From Microbacterium sp. LCT-H2 (GTDB taxonomy: Bacteria > Actinomycetota > Actinomycetes > Actinomycetales > Microbacteriaceae), in contig NZ_MODW01000001.1 of assembly GCF_001866135.1 (NCBI RefSeq), forward strand, positions 558,001-622,000: a DNA stretch of 64,000 nt, read 5' to 3'. The notes below the pieces were generated by a model, which was not told the origin of the DNA, did no database searches, and was given only the letters and a program-made list of their open reading frames with translations. This document shows, piece by piece, positions 7,801 to 16,566 of this stretch (its first letter is position 1; each line of letters begins with the position of its first letter). Both the position numbers and the translations under genes were made by a program.

Positions 7801-10736
7801 TGTCCGCCGTCCACGCCCCCGGCCGGGGCCCGGTAGACGATCGCCTCGCCGCTGGCCGAGATGGTCGCGGTGCCCCCGCCCTTCTTCGGCTGGTCGACGC
7901 CGGACAGCACCACGCGGTCCCCGTCTCCGTCCATCCCGGTCGTCGGTACCGGAATCGTCACGGTCTGCCCGCTGAGGACGCGACCGGTGAGAGGGATCGG
8001 CGTAGGAGCGCGGTTCGTCCCCGGCGGGACGACGGTGACCGTCACGACGCCGTCGTCGGACAGGGAAGGGTTCCGTTCGAGCGAGACCGAGTACGTCAGC
8101 CGATAGGTGCCTGGCGTCTTCGGTGCCAGGTAGCGCAGAGCGTTGCGGTCGGCGAAGACGAGTTCGTCCGGTTCGCCCGACCCCGTCACCTCCGGGAGCA
8201 CGAGGAGCGGCTCCCCGCGGGGGGCGATGTCGTTGGCGGCGACCTCGATGCGCGTGAGCGAGCCCGCCCGCACCGTCACCGCGTCCGGGAAGACGATCGG
8301 GCGGGTGACGGTGGACGGCGGGGTGAGGAACACGCTCACCGTGCCCTGGACGGCCCCGCCCGCGCCATCCGCGACCGTGACGGTGGCCTTCCCGATCAGG
8401 CCGGGCTCGCCGTCCTCCGTCGTCCCGTTCACCCGCAGGCTCTCGTTCCCGACCACGCGCACGTTGAGCTGGGGCGTCGAGCTCACGGCGTCGGACAGCA
8501 GCAGCACCCGTCCGCTGGTGTTCTGCACCGCGCGGAGCACATCGACGGTCGTGTCCTCGCCCTCGCGCACGAACGCCGTCAACGGCGCCATCGCGAGCGC
8601 AGCGGACCCGTCGACCGCCGTGACGCGGATGACCGCGGACTGCTCGGCCTGGGTCGTGGCGTCCTGCGCGGTGTACGTGACCACGTACTGGCCGGGCTCT
8701 GCCGCGGTCAGCTCCACCGTGCCGGCCGCCGCGTTGGGCGTGACCTCGAAGCCCTGCGCGGTCGCGGCGGTCTGGACGGCGTCGACGAGGCGATACGACC
8801 CGGAGCCCCCGGACAGATGATCGGAGATGCGGAGGGACTGCCGCTCACCGACGCGCGCGGTCACCGCGACGGCCGATGCCTGGAGGGCGGGGCTGCCGCT
8901 GACCTGGACCTCGAGGGTCTTCTCCGCGGTCGCACCGTGCACGTCCTGCACCACCACCGTGACCGGGATCACGGCATCCGCGGCGTTCGGGTCGGTGTGC
9001 CGGATGGCGACGCGGCCGTCGTCCGTCGGCGCCACCATCACCGGTGCCGAGGGATCCGTCTCGTAGGCGTCGCTCAGGATGAAGGCATCGCCCTCGGGGT
9101 CGACCCAGCCGGAGAGCGCGGAGACGATCGTGCTGCCGCCGGCGAGGATCTGCGGCGTCGGCCACTCCTGCTTGCAGGCGTCGACGCCGCACCAGACCGG
9201 GGCGGAGTTGACTCCGGGATCGACGACCGTCAGCGTCACGGTCGCCGGCGGCGAGACGGCCGCACCGTCCGTCACGGCGTACGTGAAGCTCGCTTGACCG
9301 GAGCCCGCCTTCACATCGACGACCAGCGACTGCCCGTCCGCCACGAGCGCCAGTTCCCCGAATGCGGGATCGCTCAGCCCGGCCGCGACGGACTCGGGGT
9401 CGATCGTGAGGACGTCCTTCTTGTTCGGGTCGTGATCGTTCAGGAGGACCGGCAGGAGGACCTGCTCCCCCGCACGCACGCCGAACGCATCGTCGACGGC
9501 CACCGGCGGAAGCTGCTCCGCCACGTCCTCGACGACGATCGTGCCCTCCTGCTGCTCCGTGTCGTCCTCGATCTTCCACTGCTCGAGCGGGATCAGCACG
9601 CCGTCCGGCGCCGTCCAGATGAGGCCCGTCCCGGTCTCGACGAGCACCGCGCGGTCGCCGTTCCCCTGGAAGACGGGGTCGATGGCGGCCGCATCCAGCG
9701 TCTCGTCCGGGACCTGCAGCGGGGTGGTCTCTCCCGCGCTCCACAGGGTTCCGCCGCCGCTGTCGAGCCACGCCGCGTAGGTGTCCCCGCGGACCGTGAC
9801 CGGTGCGGCGGGGACGCCGGAGGCCTCCGCCACCCGGTCGGCCTCTCCGGACGCGAGGTCGACGGAGACGAGGCCGTCCGAGTCGGCGACGAGCACGGCG
9901 TCGCCCTCGGCGGCTCCACGCTGCAGGCGTGCGTCCTCGGCGACGTCGAGCGTGACCGCCGCATCGCGTCCGGAGAGCCACAGCTCGCCGGAGGTCGGCT
10001 GCAGCATCGCCCAGCGTTCCCCGACGACCGCGATCGCCAGGCCCTCCCCGGCTTCCGGCGCATCGGCCACGGGTGACTCATCCCCCAGGAACCGGTGCTC
10101 GTCGATGTCGAAGCGGCGCACGGCCCCCTCGTCCGCCGAGTAGAGGACGAGCAGGCCATCCGGCGACAGCCCGATCGCATCGGCGGTGTAGGTCGGCGGG
10201 TCCTCCCCCTCCTCGACCTCGACCTCGGCGAAGGGATCGACGAGGGCCGTCCCCGCCCCCGGTGCCAGGGTGGACACCGAGACCTGTCCGGTGTCGGTGC
10301 GGTAGGCCACGTAGACCCCGGCGGAGAGGACGTCGCGGGTCCCGGCGGGGGTCGGCTGCGAAGCGAGCGGCGTCCCCTCCTCAGAGCTGTCGGAGAGCAG
10401 ATCGGCGGGGCTGGCCGGATCGACGTCCCACCGCTGTCGGTTCCCCTGTGCGTAGAGCACCGTGCTGGAGCCGCTCTGCCAGACCGCCTCGGGGTCATCG
10501 ACGTCGCGGACCGTGTCGATCTCGGCGAGCTCGGTGTTCACGCGCGCATACTGCCCGCTATCGCGCATGACCCAGACCGCCGGTTCGAGACGCGGCACCT
10601 CCTGCGACTGATACCCCTGCGCCGTCACCGCAAGCGCCACGACGACCACGAGCGCGATGATCCCGGAGATCAGCGCGATCAGCTTGCCCCTGGGCGGGGT
10701 CGCCGTCTCGGCGCCGGTGCGGTTGCCTGCCGCCAT
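4818..10736 (-). CDS. Giant Ig-like / fibronectin type III surface protein with N-terminal membrane anchor
   Basis: This 1972-residue protein has a short basic cytoplasmic start, one transmembrane helix (about residues 18-42) and no obvious signal-peptidase site, so it is predicted to stay anchored with a huge extracellular part. Residues ~50-410 look like irregular beta-propeller repeats (short Trp/Asp-containing strands). A chain of bacterial Ig/cadherin-like modules begins near PPVAVDDAFGVRAGEQV, and Fn3-like modules with scattered Cys pairs fill the last ~500 residues. Its ATG overlaps the kinase stop (ATGA), which couples translation to the kinase. I infer an extracellular sensor or scaffold served by the MoxR/DUF58 pair. 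No enzymatic motif was seen. Confidence 0.85.
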   Translation of the reverse strand: MAAGNRTGAETATPPRGKLIALISGIIALVVVVALAVTAQGYQSQEVPRLEPAVWVMRDSGQYARVNTELAEIDTVRDVDDPEAVWQSGSSTVLYAQGNRQRWDVDPASPADLLSDSSEEGTPLASQPTPAGTRDVLSAGVYVAYRTDTGQVSVSTLAPGAGTALVDPFAEVEVEEGEDPPTYTADAIGLSPDGLLVLYSADEGAVRRFDIDEHRFLGDESPVADAPEAGEGLAIAVVGERWAMLQPTSGELWLSGRDAAVTLDVAEDARLQRGAAEGDAVLVADSDGLVSVDLASGEADRVAEASGVPAAPVTVRGDTYAAWLDSGGGTLWSAGETTPLQVPDETLDAAAIDPVFQGNGDRAVLVETGTGLIWTAPDGVLIPLEQWKIEDDTEQQEGTIVVEDVAEQLPPVAVDDAFGVRAGEQVLLPVLLNDHDPNKKDVLTIDPESVAAGLSDPAFGELALVADGQSLVVDVKAGSGQASFTYAVTDGAAVSPPATVTLTVVDPGVNSAPVWCGVDACKQEWPTPQILAGGSTIVSALSGWVDPEGDAFILSDAYETDPSAPVMVAPTDDGRVAIRHTDPNAADAVIPVTVVVQDVHGATAEKTLEVQVSGSPALQASAVAVTARVGERQSLRISDHLSGGSGSYRLVDAVQTAATAQGFEVTPNAAAGTVELTAAEPGQYVVTYTAQDATTQAEQSAVIRVTAVDGSAALAMAPLTAFVREGEDTTVDVLRAVQNTSGRVLLLSDAVSSTPQLNVRVVGNESLRVNGTTEDGEPGLIGKATVTVADGAGGAVQGTVSVFLTPPSTVTRPIVFPDAVTVRAGSLTRIEVAANDIAPRGEPLLVLPEVTGSGEPDELVFADRNALRYLAPKTPGTYRLTYSVSLERNPSLSDDGVVTVTVVPPGTNRAPTPIPLTGRVLSGQTVTIPVPTTGMDGDGDRVVLSGVDQPKKGGGTATISASGEAIVYRAPAGGVDGGQVSFRYTVRDPQGEEGSGAVRIGVLDADVEDAAPVTFSDYVRVEAGSRTPVVLDPRSNDLDPAQSELEITALVPNAPPVKGNPLYERLNALIDSDTSLEDGRVVLRAGETAGTNSYFYTVKSTRTGSTAQGLIVLTVTEGTVADQPVVTDTVLTARDRDDLVDGGLDVVTDRVRWPSGDVSSLRLSLWGEQAGYTVKGNRIIGPAPKEGALVPFQLTGTAAGGRDVTAFGFLRIPAFDDMQVQLVPGATPVVVDEDAAVSFAVPDYLDLPSSDAVEIGSGAFTAQRAAASCAADGPRTAEYRAGREAPWSDTCLIPVRLDGQKRWSYIDVPVSIRPSEPQLLLSSISHTIAPGATESVDLYANMAAWEGGREGNAGSLEYRIVYSGSAFVVTQSGAKLTIEARADARPGNTENVSVTVPQYGQPSASVRLVVGAAPPDAPRGATFTKQCVVTSARCSIDVVDVAGEYDPFAGKPGSGLRLMSLGAGSRCDVASLSTAGAKTITASWPGGGQAPGGQCVVSFVVADAQGRTGTGTLTLDLQGFPQAPASVTTVGFTRSTVVLEVPLGEARRAHPAVSGVTILQDGAAANASCSPAGAVYRCTVNGLTNGAPHTFTAAAVNAVGTSAATSPHTSWAYAAPVVANATATPEYRPGVSDRGRGAVRLSIDAADDAVSFRIEETGEVINRTGATTTADIALSPGAQTLTIVPISQFQPPTGGGNEGGGFRTSVTVAGSVYFDPATTQASAVSNTAVNVSGIAAQANGSTRGVQVTYVAWRSGNVSCTANGDGTLSVSGGEIRSESPSLQGLRPYQLYYVKACASNGYGVAESSTTTVFTFTFVDGPGGDTTYTVAKDPRRDGNRYDYGLASAPRIDVENGFVPQYYMYGQWVGDFALTPDSSPGQVRARACHATQSNSCSGEVNITATTAPTVVNAVFQPCMPVVEGDVVTVSAAARGSYILEVTPLVDTPGTFDAKITWTGAFATLTPITHRITGLCP

Positions 10737-11875
10737 CAGAGGATCCCCGTGAGGAACAGGACCGCGGTTCCGAGCCCCGCGATGACGGCGGCGCCGATCA
10801 CGGCGCCGACGATACCGACGACGAGGGGGGACCGGCTTCGGCCACGGGTGCTCGCGGGGACGTCGTCCCGCTCACGGGGTGCGGCCTGCGGACGGGCGGC
10901 GCGCGCCGCTCTCCGCGAGTCGGGCGCGACCGTCGTGATGACCGGCCCGCGGACGCTCGTGTCCGAGAAGTTCACCGGCGCCGCCGCGGCCCACTCCGCC
11001 GACGCCGCCTCGAAGGCCGTCGGCGAGATGCCGAGCTCGTACTGCGCCCAGCGCAGCTTCTCCGCGAACTCCGCCATGCTCGCCGGCCGCTTCGCCGGGT
11101 CGCGGTGCATGGCGCTCGCGAAGATGTCGTCGATGATCGGCGGGATGCCGGGGACCGGCACCGCCGTGTACCGCGCCTTGATGATGCGGTCCGTGAGCTG
11201 GTCGCGCGAGTTCGAGCCGCGGTCGGCACGCTCGAACGGGCTGCGGCCGGCGAGCAGCGTGTAGAGCGTCGCGCCGAGGCTCCACACCTCGCTGGGGATG
11301 GATCCGGACACGCGCTCCTGCAGCACCTCGGGGGAGCTCCAGGGCACGGACATCGCGATGGTCTCGCCCTCGCCCTCGCCCTCCTCGATGACGGCAGCGG
11401 CGATGCCGAAGTCGGCCAGCACGGGCGCGCCGAGCGAGTTGATGAGCACGTTCGACGGCTTGATGTCGCGGTGCAGCAGCCCGGCCCGGTGCACGGTCTC
11501 CAGAGCCCCGGCCATGCGGACGCCGATGTCGAGCACCTCCGCGAGCGGGAGCGGAGCCTTCTTGTACCGCGCGCTCATCGTGTCGGGGCAGTACTCCATC
11601 GCGAAGTACGGCCGCCCGTCCGCCGAGATGGAGGCCTGGTAGATCGTGACGATCGACGGGTGGGCGCTCAGCCGCGCGGAGATGTCGGCTTCCACGTTGA
11701 AGGTCTGCAGGACCTCGGGGTTCACGGCATCCGCGAGCAGGACCTTGACGGCGACGACGCGGCGCGGCATGTCCTGCTCGTAGAGGAACACATCGGCGAA
11801 TCCACCGGACCCGAGCGGACGCACATAGCTGTACCCCGCCAGCGTCGGCGGTGTCGCTGCCATGCGCGTTGCCAC
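10736..11875 (-). CDS. Transmembrane serine/threonine protein kinase (Hanks type)
   Basis: This 379-residue kinase shows the glycine loop (LGSGGFADVF, residues 21-30), invariant Lys44 (VAVKVL), catalytic loop HRDIKPSN with Asp137, DFG at 155-157 and a SPEV motif in place of APE. A basic Pro/Ala-rich juxtamembrane linker leads to one helix at the very C-terminus (~350-378), leaving almost no extracellular domain, so it has no PASTA repeats. The translationally coupled giant Ig protein is a likely source of the missing sensor domain. It is the first gene of the run towards position 1. An in-frame ATG at residue 5 is an alternative start. Confidence 0.95.
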   Translation of the reverse strand: MATRMAATPPTLAGYSYVRPLGSGGFADVFLYEQDMPRRVVAVKVLLADAVNPEVLQTFNVEADISARLSAHPSIVTIYQASISADGRPYFAMEYCPDTMSARYKKAPLPLAEVLDIGVRMAGALETVHRAGLLHRDIKPSNVLINSLGAPVLADFGIAAAVIEEGEGEGETIAMSVPWSSPEVLQERVSGSIPSEVWSLGATLYTLLAGRSPFERADRGSNSRDQLTDRIIKARYTAVPVPGIPPIIDDIFASAMHRDPAKRPASMAEFAEKLRWAQYELGISPTAFEAASAEWAAAAPVNFSDTSVRGPVITTVAPDSRRAARAARPQAAPRERDDVPASTRGRSRSPLVVGIVGAVIGAAVIAGLGTAVLFLTGIL

Positions 11876-11956
11876 ACCTGCTCCTCACGGTCTGATGGGA
11901 GACCGCGCGCCTGCAGCCACCCGGCGTCGTGCGCCGGGGGATCCCCCGATGTGCCG

Positions 11957-11962
11957 AGTATA
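11957..11962 (-). promoter_or_regulatory. Candidate -10 element for the kinase operon
   Basis: On the minus strand the gap upstream of the kinase gene holds TATACT about 80 bp before the start codon. No convincing -35 hexamer lies at the right distance, so this is a weak suggestion. A short GGGGGATCCCCC palindrome lies between it and the gene. Confidence 0.25.
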
Positions 11963-12005
11963 TCGGGCGGGGGACTATGGCCCCGTGTTCTTCTCCGACG
12001 CGAGG

Positions 12006-12575
12006 TCAGGCCTTCCAGCAGCCCTCGATGTGGTCGTCCACCATGCCCGCCGACTGCATGAGGGCGTACATCGTCGTCGGCCCGACGAAGCGGAAACCGC
12101 GGCGCCGCAGTTCCTTGCTCAGCGCGGTCGACTCGGCAGTCACGGCGGGGACGTCGGCGAACTCCCGTGGCCGTGCTCCGGTCGCCGGCGGGGCGAACGA
12201 CCACATCAGCGCGTCCAGCTCCCCGTCGGCCATCGACTCCACGATCCGCGCGTTGCCGATCGTCGCGAGGATCTTGGCGCGGTTGCGGATGATGCCGGTG
12301 TCGCTCAGGAGGCGTTCCACGTCTGCGTCGTCGAATGCCGCCACAGCCTCGGGCACGAACCCCGCGAACACCTCGCGGAACCGCGGGCGCTTGCGCAGGA
12401 TCGTGATCCAGGACAGTCCCGCCTGGAACCCCTCCAGGGCCATCTTCTCGAACAGCGCGCGGTCCCCGTGGAGCGGCGTCCCCCACTCTTCGTCGTGGTA
12501 CCGCCGGTATTCTGCGTCGTCGCCGACCCACGCGCAGCGCGCACGGGAGTCGGGCCCCAGGAGGAGGGAGGTCAT
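12006..12575 (-). CDS. tag: DNA-3-methyladenine glycosylase I
   Basis: This 189-residue protein matches the family in length and sequence. The N-terminal segment RCAWVGDDAEYRRYHDEEWG supplies the zinc-binding Cys and His and the conserved YHDEEWG signature. FEKMALEGFQAGLSWITIL carries the helix-hairpin region with the conserved Glu, and the C-terminal DDHIEGCW gives the remaining zinc His and Cys. The enzyme removes 3-methyladenine from alkylated DNA in base-excision repair. It is transcribed alone, with a repeat-filled 550-bp gap upstream and the kinase promoter region downstream. Confidence 0.97.
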   Translation of the reverse strand: MTSLLLGPDSRARCAWVGDDAEYRRYHDEEWGTPLHGDRALFEKMALEGFQAGLSWITILRKRPRFREVFAGFVPEAVAAFDDADVERLLSDTGIIRNRAKILATIGNARIVESMADGELDALMWSFAPPATGARPREFADVPAVTAESTALSKELRRRGFRFVGPTTMYALMQSAGMVDDHIEGCWKA

Positions 12576-13122
12576 CCCCTCACCGTATCCGCCCCCACCG
12601 ACGCCCCCGCTCCCGCCCCCGCGTCCCCGTCCCCCATCCCGCGTCCCCCCGTCTTAGGTGCGAGTTCACTTCCGCCCCTCCCCTCGCCTCCCCAGGGCCG
12701 TTCTCCATCCCGCCACGACACACACCTCCGACGCTGGATCAAAAGCATCCCCCGAAACGCCCCAGCGGCACCATCCCCGTCCCGCACCCGCGCCTCCGAC
12801 CCCTTACCCTCGCGCATCGGAGTGCCGTGACCTGGTGCGTCCGGTGTCGCTGCCGCACCTCGTCCTCCGCGGGGCGCCCTGCCGGGAGCGGCGCGGGATC
12901 AGAACCGTACCTGCGCGGCCCTCATCCGGAGACTTTTCCGTCCCGGCCCAGGGACTTGAGGGTCGCGGGACGGATATCTCTCCCCAGCGAGGCACCGGAG
13001 GTGCGCTCTTGATCCCGCGTCGGATCGGACGCGGCGGGGACCGGATGCGGGACGGAAAACGCTCCTCAGGGGAGCACCAGAGGTGCGTTTTTGATCCGGT
13101 ACCAGAGAGGACGGGGGCGGGG
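12576..13122. repeat. Intergenic array of ~53-bp repeats, two inverted and two direct
   Basis: This gene-free stretch contains four related units. Minus-oriented copies lie at about 12732-12785 and 12892-12945, and plus-oriented copies at about 12964-13019 and 13047-13099. A full unit begins GCGGGACGGA, runs through an A/T-rich patch and a GAGCACC-type core, and ends AGGTGCGYTYTTGATCC. The two plus copies share about 22 of 26 bases at their 3' ends (12992-13017 and 13074-13099). Copy 12732-12785 is degenerate. A partial relative of the terminal segment lies at 46402-46422. No reading frame with sensible composition crosses it. Confidence 0.75.
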
Positions 13123-14169
13123 TCAGTCGGCGATGGTGGCGGCGTCGATGACGAAGCGGTAGCGGACGTCGGACGCGAGGACGCGCTCGTACGCGTCGTT
13201 GATGGCCGAGGCGGGGATGACCTCGATCTGCGCGGTGATGCCGTGCTCCGCGCAGAAGTCGAGCATCTCCTGGGTCTCCCGGATGCCGCCGATGTTCGAG
13301 CCGGCGATGGAGCGTCGTCCGGCGATCAATGACCCCGCGTTCAGGGCGAGGGCCTCCGCGGGAGCACCGACGCACACGATGGTGCCGTCCACGTCGAGCA
13401 GCCCGAGGTACGAGCGGAGGTCGATGACGGCGCTCACGGTGTTGAGGATCACGTCGAAGGAGCCCCGCAGGTCGCGGAAGGTGTCGCGGTCGCCCGTCGC
13501 GAAGTAGCGGTCGGCGCCGAGGCGGAGGCCGTCGTCCTGCTTCGCGAGGGTCTGCGACAGCACGGTCACCTCCGCGCCGAGGGCGTGCGCGATCTGCACG
13601 CCCATGTGACCGAGGCCGCCGAGTCCGACCACCGCCACGCGCGTGCCGGGGCCGACCTTCCAGTGCCGGAGCGGCGAGTACGTGGTGATGCCCGCGCACA
13701 GCAGCGGAGCCGCCGCGTCGAGAGGCAGGGCGTCCGGGATCCGCAGCACGAAGTCCTCGGTGACGACGACCTGCTGCGAGTAGCCGCCCTGGGTGATCGT
13801 GCCGTCGCGGTCGACCGCCCCGTAGGTGCCGACGGCGCCCTGCGTGCAGAACTGCTCGTCACCGCGGAGGCAGTACACGCATTCCCGGCACGAGTTCACG
13901 AGGCAGCCGACACCGACGCGGTCGCCGAGGGCATGCTTCGTGACCTCGGACCCCACCGCGGCGACCGTTCCGGTGATCTCGTGTCCCGGGGCCAGCGGGT
14001 ACTGCTGCGGACCCCAGTCTCCGCGCACGGTGTGGATGTCGGAGTGGCAGATGCCGGCGAAGGCGATGTCGATGAGGATGTCGTGCGGGCCCAGCTCCCG
14101 GCGCTCGATGACGGTCTTCTCGAGCGGGGCGGCTTCGGCGGGGGCGGCGTAGGCGGTGACGGTCGACAT
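13123..14169 (-). CDS. Zinc-dependent NAD(P) alcohol dehydrogenase (cinnamyl-alcohol dehydrogenase-like)
   Basis: The chosen ATG gives 348 residues starting [10 protein letters not shown] and is preceded by AGGAGC; sequence further upstream lies in the gap before the acyl-CoA oxidase gene. The catalytic zinc site is GICHSDIH plus GHEITG; the structural zinc cysteines follow in [17 protein letters not shown]. The Rossmann motif is [13 protein letters not shown] near residue 180. This belongs to the YahK/CAD branch of medium-chain dehydrogenases, which reduce a wide range of aldehydes with NADPH. The physiological substrate cannot be read from the sequence. Confidence 0.93.
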   Translation of the reverse strand: MSTVTAYAAPAEAAPLEKTVIERRELGPHDILIDIAFAGICHSDIHTVRGDWGPQQYPLAPGHEITGTVAAVGSEVTKHALGDRVGVGCLVNSCRECVYCLRGDEQFCTQGAVGTYGAVDRDGTITQGGYSQQVVVTEDFVLRIPDALPLDAAAPLLCAGITTYSPLRHWKVGPGTRVAVVGLGGLGHMGVQIAHALGAEVTVLSQTLAKQDDGLRLGADRYFATGDRDTFRDLRGSFDVILNTVSAVIDLRSYLGLLDVDGTIVCVGAPAEALALNAGSLIAGRRSIAGSNIGGIRETQEMLDFCAEHGITAQIEVIPASAINDAYERVLASDVRYRFVIDAATIAD

Positions 14170-14233
14170 GATGCTCCTCGGATCGGTACTCGCCGAGACT
14201 ATCCGCCCGCGCCGATGAATCCGCTGTCCGGAG

Positions 14234-14261
14234 GGCCCGGGCCGTGGGGACAGCCCGGGCC
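14234..14261 (-). terminator. GC-rich hairpin after the acyl-CoA oxidase gene
   Basis: The arms GGCCCGGGC and GCCCGGGCC (9 bp, perfect) are separated by a 10-nt loop and lie six bases beyond the oxidase stop codon. There is no clear U-tract, which is common in high-GC actinobacteria. Confidence 0.55.
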
Positions 14262-14267
14262 GACCGC

Positions 14268-16331
14268 TCAGCGCTTCTGCCGCTTGAGGGTCTTCTCCAG
14301 GACGGGAGCCTGACCGCTGGCCTCGAGGTCGGCGTAGTACGCACGGGCCTCGTCCTGCCGCTGCTTCTCCGCGCCGCTCGCGATGGGGGCCCGCACGTGC
14401 TCGGGCTCGTAGCCGAACGCGTCCACGAGGTCGAGGGCGTACGGACGCAGCCGCGCGCACAGTCGATCGATGTAGCTCGACACCGCCGCCGCCCGCTGGG
14501 TGGAGAGCCGTCCGTGGATGAGGTGCCAGGCGAGGTGCTTCTCGATGAGCTGCAGACCGAAGAGGTCACGTAGCCAGGTCATGACCTTCTTCGTCTCGGC
14601 GTCGTCCATCGCGTGGACGGCGTCGGTGAAGGCCTCCCACTGCAGCAGCTCGCCGTGCGCCCTGGCCGCCTCGATGAGCTCGGCCTGGTTCTCGTTGAAC
14701 AGCCGCGCCCCGAGCGCCTTGTCCTTGCCGGCGGCACGCAGCCGGGTCGCGATGTCGGCGACCATCTGCTGCACGCGGCCCGCGAGGAGGTCGTGCTGCT
14801 GCTCCTCGCGCAGTCCGCGCTCCACCGACCGGGCGACCTGACCGAAGTCGGTCACCGCCTGACCGAGCTGACGGAGGCCGGCGCCGTGGAACACCTTGCC
14901 GGCGGTCATCCCCACGGCGTAGCGCGCGAGCGCCGCCGCGTCCTTGCCCTGGAACTGCTTCGCGTAGTCGGTCAGCAGCCGCTTGCCCACGAGCTGGAGC
15001 AGGACGTTGTTGTCGCCCTCGAACGTGACGTAGATGTCGAGGTCGGCACGGAGTCCGACGAGCCGGTTCTCGAACATGAAGCCGGCACCGCCGCACGCCT
15101 CGCGGGCTTCCTGCAGGGTGTCGAGCGCGTGCCAGGTCGACAGCGGCTTGAGCGCCGCCGCGAGCGTCTCCAGGTCCTCCCGGTCGTCCGGGGTGTCGGT
15201 GCGACCGGAGAAGACGCCGTCGAACTTCTGCAGGAACTCGTCGTGCGCGAAGATCTGCGCATACGTCGTGGCCAGGCGCGGGAGCAGACGGCGCTGGTGC
15301 TTGCCGTAGTCCATCAGCACGACCTCCTGCCCGTCCGCACCGTCGAACTGGCGACGCTGCGTGGCGTAGGTGATCGCGATGTGCAGGCCGAGCGCGGAGG
15401 CCCAGGAGGCGGCGCCGTCGAGCGAGACGCGTCCCTGCACGAGGGTGCCGAGCATCGTGAAGAAGCGGCGGCCGGGGCTGTCGATCGCGCTCGAGTAGGT
15501 GCCGTCCGCGGCGACGTCGCCGTAGCGGTTCAGCAGGTTCGTGCGCGGGATGCGCACCTGGTCGAAGGAGAGCCGGCCGTTGTCGATGCCGTTCAGTCCA
15601 CCCTTGAGGCCGTCGTCCTCGCGCCCGATGCCCGGCAGATCCACGCCGTCCTCGCCGCGCAGGGGCACGTAGAAGCAGTGCACGCCGTGGTTGACCCCGT
15701 TGGTGATGAGCTGGGCGAAGACCGTCGCCGCGATGCCGTGCAGCGCCGCGTTGCCGAGGTACTCCTTCACGGCTCCCCGGAACGGCGTGTGGATGACGAA
15801 CTCCTCCGTCTCCGGGTCGTAGGTGGCGGTGGTGCCGACCGCGGCGACGTCGGAGCCATGCCCGATCTCGGTCATCGCGAACGCGCCGGGGATCGACAGG
15901 TCCATGACACCGGGGAGCCACCTGTCGTGGTGCTCCTTCGTGCCGAGCTGCAGGATCGCGGAGCCGAAGAGCCCCCACTGCACGCCCGACTTGATCTGCA
16001 GGCTCGGGTCGGCGGCGACGAGCTCCTCGAAACCGGCGATGTTGCCGCCGTTGTTCTCCTCGCCGCCGAAGCGCTTCGGGAACGCCCGGTGCACGGCCTT
16101 GTTGTCGACGAGGAGGTGGAGCTGACTGAGCACGCGCTCGCGGTGGTCGTCCTTGCCGAGCTCGTCCTTCCGCCAGAACGCGGAGTCCTTGATCATCTCG
16201 CGGGCCTGGCGGCGCACGTCGCCCCAGGTGCCCATGAGGGCGTCGTTCAGGCGGGCGACATCGATCCGCGGGGCGGTCGCGCTCTCGCGCGGGTCAGGTG
16301 TCGTCGAAGGGCGGACGGCGGCGTCGACCAT
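14268..16331 (-). CDS. Acyl-CoA oxidase / acyl-CoA dehydrogenase family protein
   Basis: At 687 residues this has the length of acyl-CoA oxidases (acyl-CoA dehydrogenases have ~380). It has the N-terminal ACOX extension, the flavin-contacting segment [20 protein letters not shown], the EACGGAGFM motif, and [11 protein letters not shown], whose Glu aligns with the oxidase catalytic base; a C-terminal ACOX domain follows. The reaction would convert acyl-CoA to trans-2-enoyl-CoA, passing electrons to oxygen. No other beta-oxidation gene is adjacent, so the pathway partners lie elsewhere. It is likely monocistronic. Confidence 0.92.
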   Translation of the reverse strand: MVDAAVRPSTTPDPRESATAPRIDVARLNDALMGTWGDVRRQAREMIKDSAFWRKDELGKDDHRERVLSQLHLLVDNKAVHRAFPKRFGGEENNGGNIAGFEELVAADPSLQIKSGVQWGLFGSAILQLGTKEHHDRWLPGVMDLSIPGAFAMTEIGHGSDVAAVGTTATYDPETEEFVIHTPFRGAVKEYLGNAALHGIAATVFAQLITNGVNHGVHCFYVPLRGEDGVDLPGIGREDDGLKGGLNGIDNGRLSFDQVRIPRTNLLNRYGDVAADGTYSSAIDSPGRRFFTMLGTLVQGRVSLDGAASWASALGLHIAITYATQRRQFDGADGQEVVLMDYGKHQRRLLPRLATTYAQIFAHDEFLQKFDGVFSGRTDTPDDREDLETLAAALKPLSTWHALDTLQEAREACGGAGFMFENRLVGLRADLDIYVTFEGDNNVLLQLVGKRLLTDYAKQFQGKDAAALARYAVGMTAGKVFHGAGLRQLGQAVTDFGQVARSVERGLREEQQHDLLAGRVQQMVADIATRLRAAGKDKALGARLFNENQAELIEAARAHGELLQWEAFTDAVHAMDDAETKKVMTWLRDLFGLQLIEKHLAWHLIHGRLSTQRAAAVSSYIDRLCARLRPYALDLVDAFGYEPEHVRAPIASGAEKQRQDEARAYYADLEASGQAPVLEKTLKRQKR

Positions 16332-16486
16332 GAGCGTTCCTCTCGGAGAGACGAAAGTGGATGCCTCTCATGGTAGGTGTGCGACAAAACGGCACGAAGT
16401 CCCCTGTCCGCATCCTCCAACCATCGGCCGCCCCGTCCGCGCCCGTCGTTGTCGGCTCGCGACAGGTTCCGCCGCGTAGCTCCGTC

Positions 16487-16562
16487 GACCCACCCTCTTC
16501 CGTGCGTCCCGGCCCCCTGCGAGCGTCCGCAAAGGGGTGGCTCGCGCGGAAGGGGGTGGGTC
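16487..16562. repeat. Palindromic intergenic element built of four ~19-bp units (2+2)
   Basis: The outer arms GACCCACCCTCTTCCGTGCG (16487-16506) and its near-complement (16543-16562) match at 18 of 20 positions. Inside lie a further C-rich unit and CGCAAAGGGGTGGCTCG, so two units point each way. The element ends four bases beyond the recQ stop codon and could act as its terminator. The same unit and architecture recur at 55562-55638. Confidence 0.7.
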
Positions 16563-16566
16563 GGGG

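Noticed and set aside
15000-15300. Alternative Arg/Ser/Ala-rich reading frames inside many genes
   Set aside because: They have the biased composition of out-of-frame GC-rich DNA, no ribosome sites and no family motifs; they were left out throughout the window.
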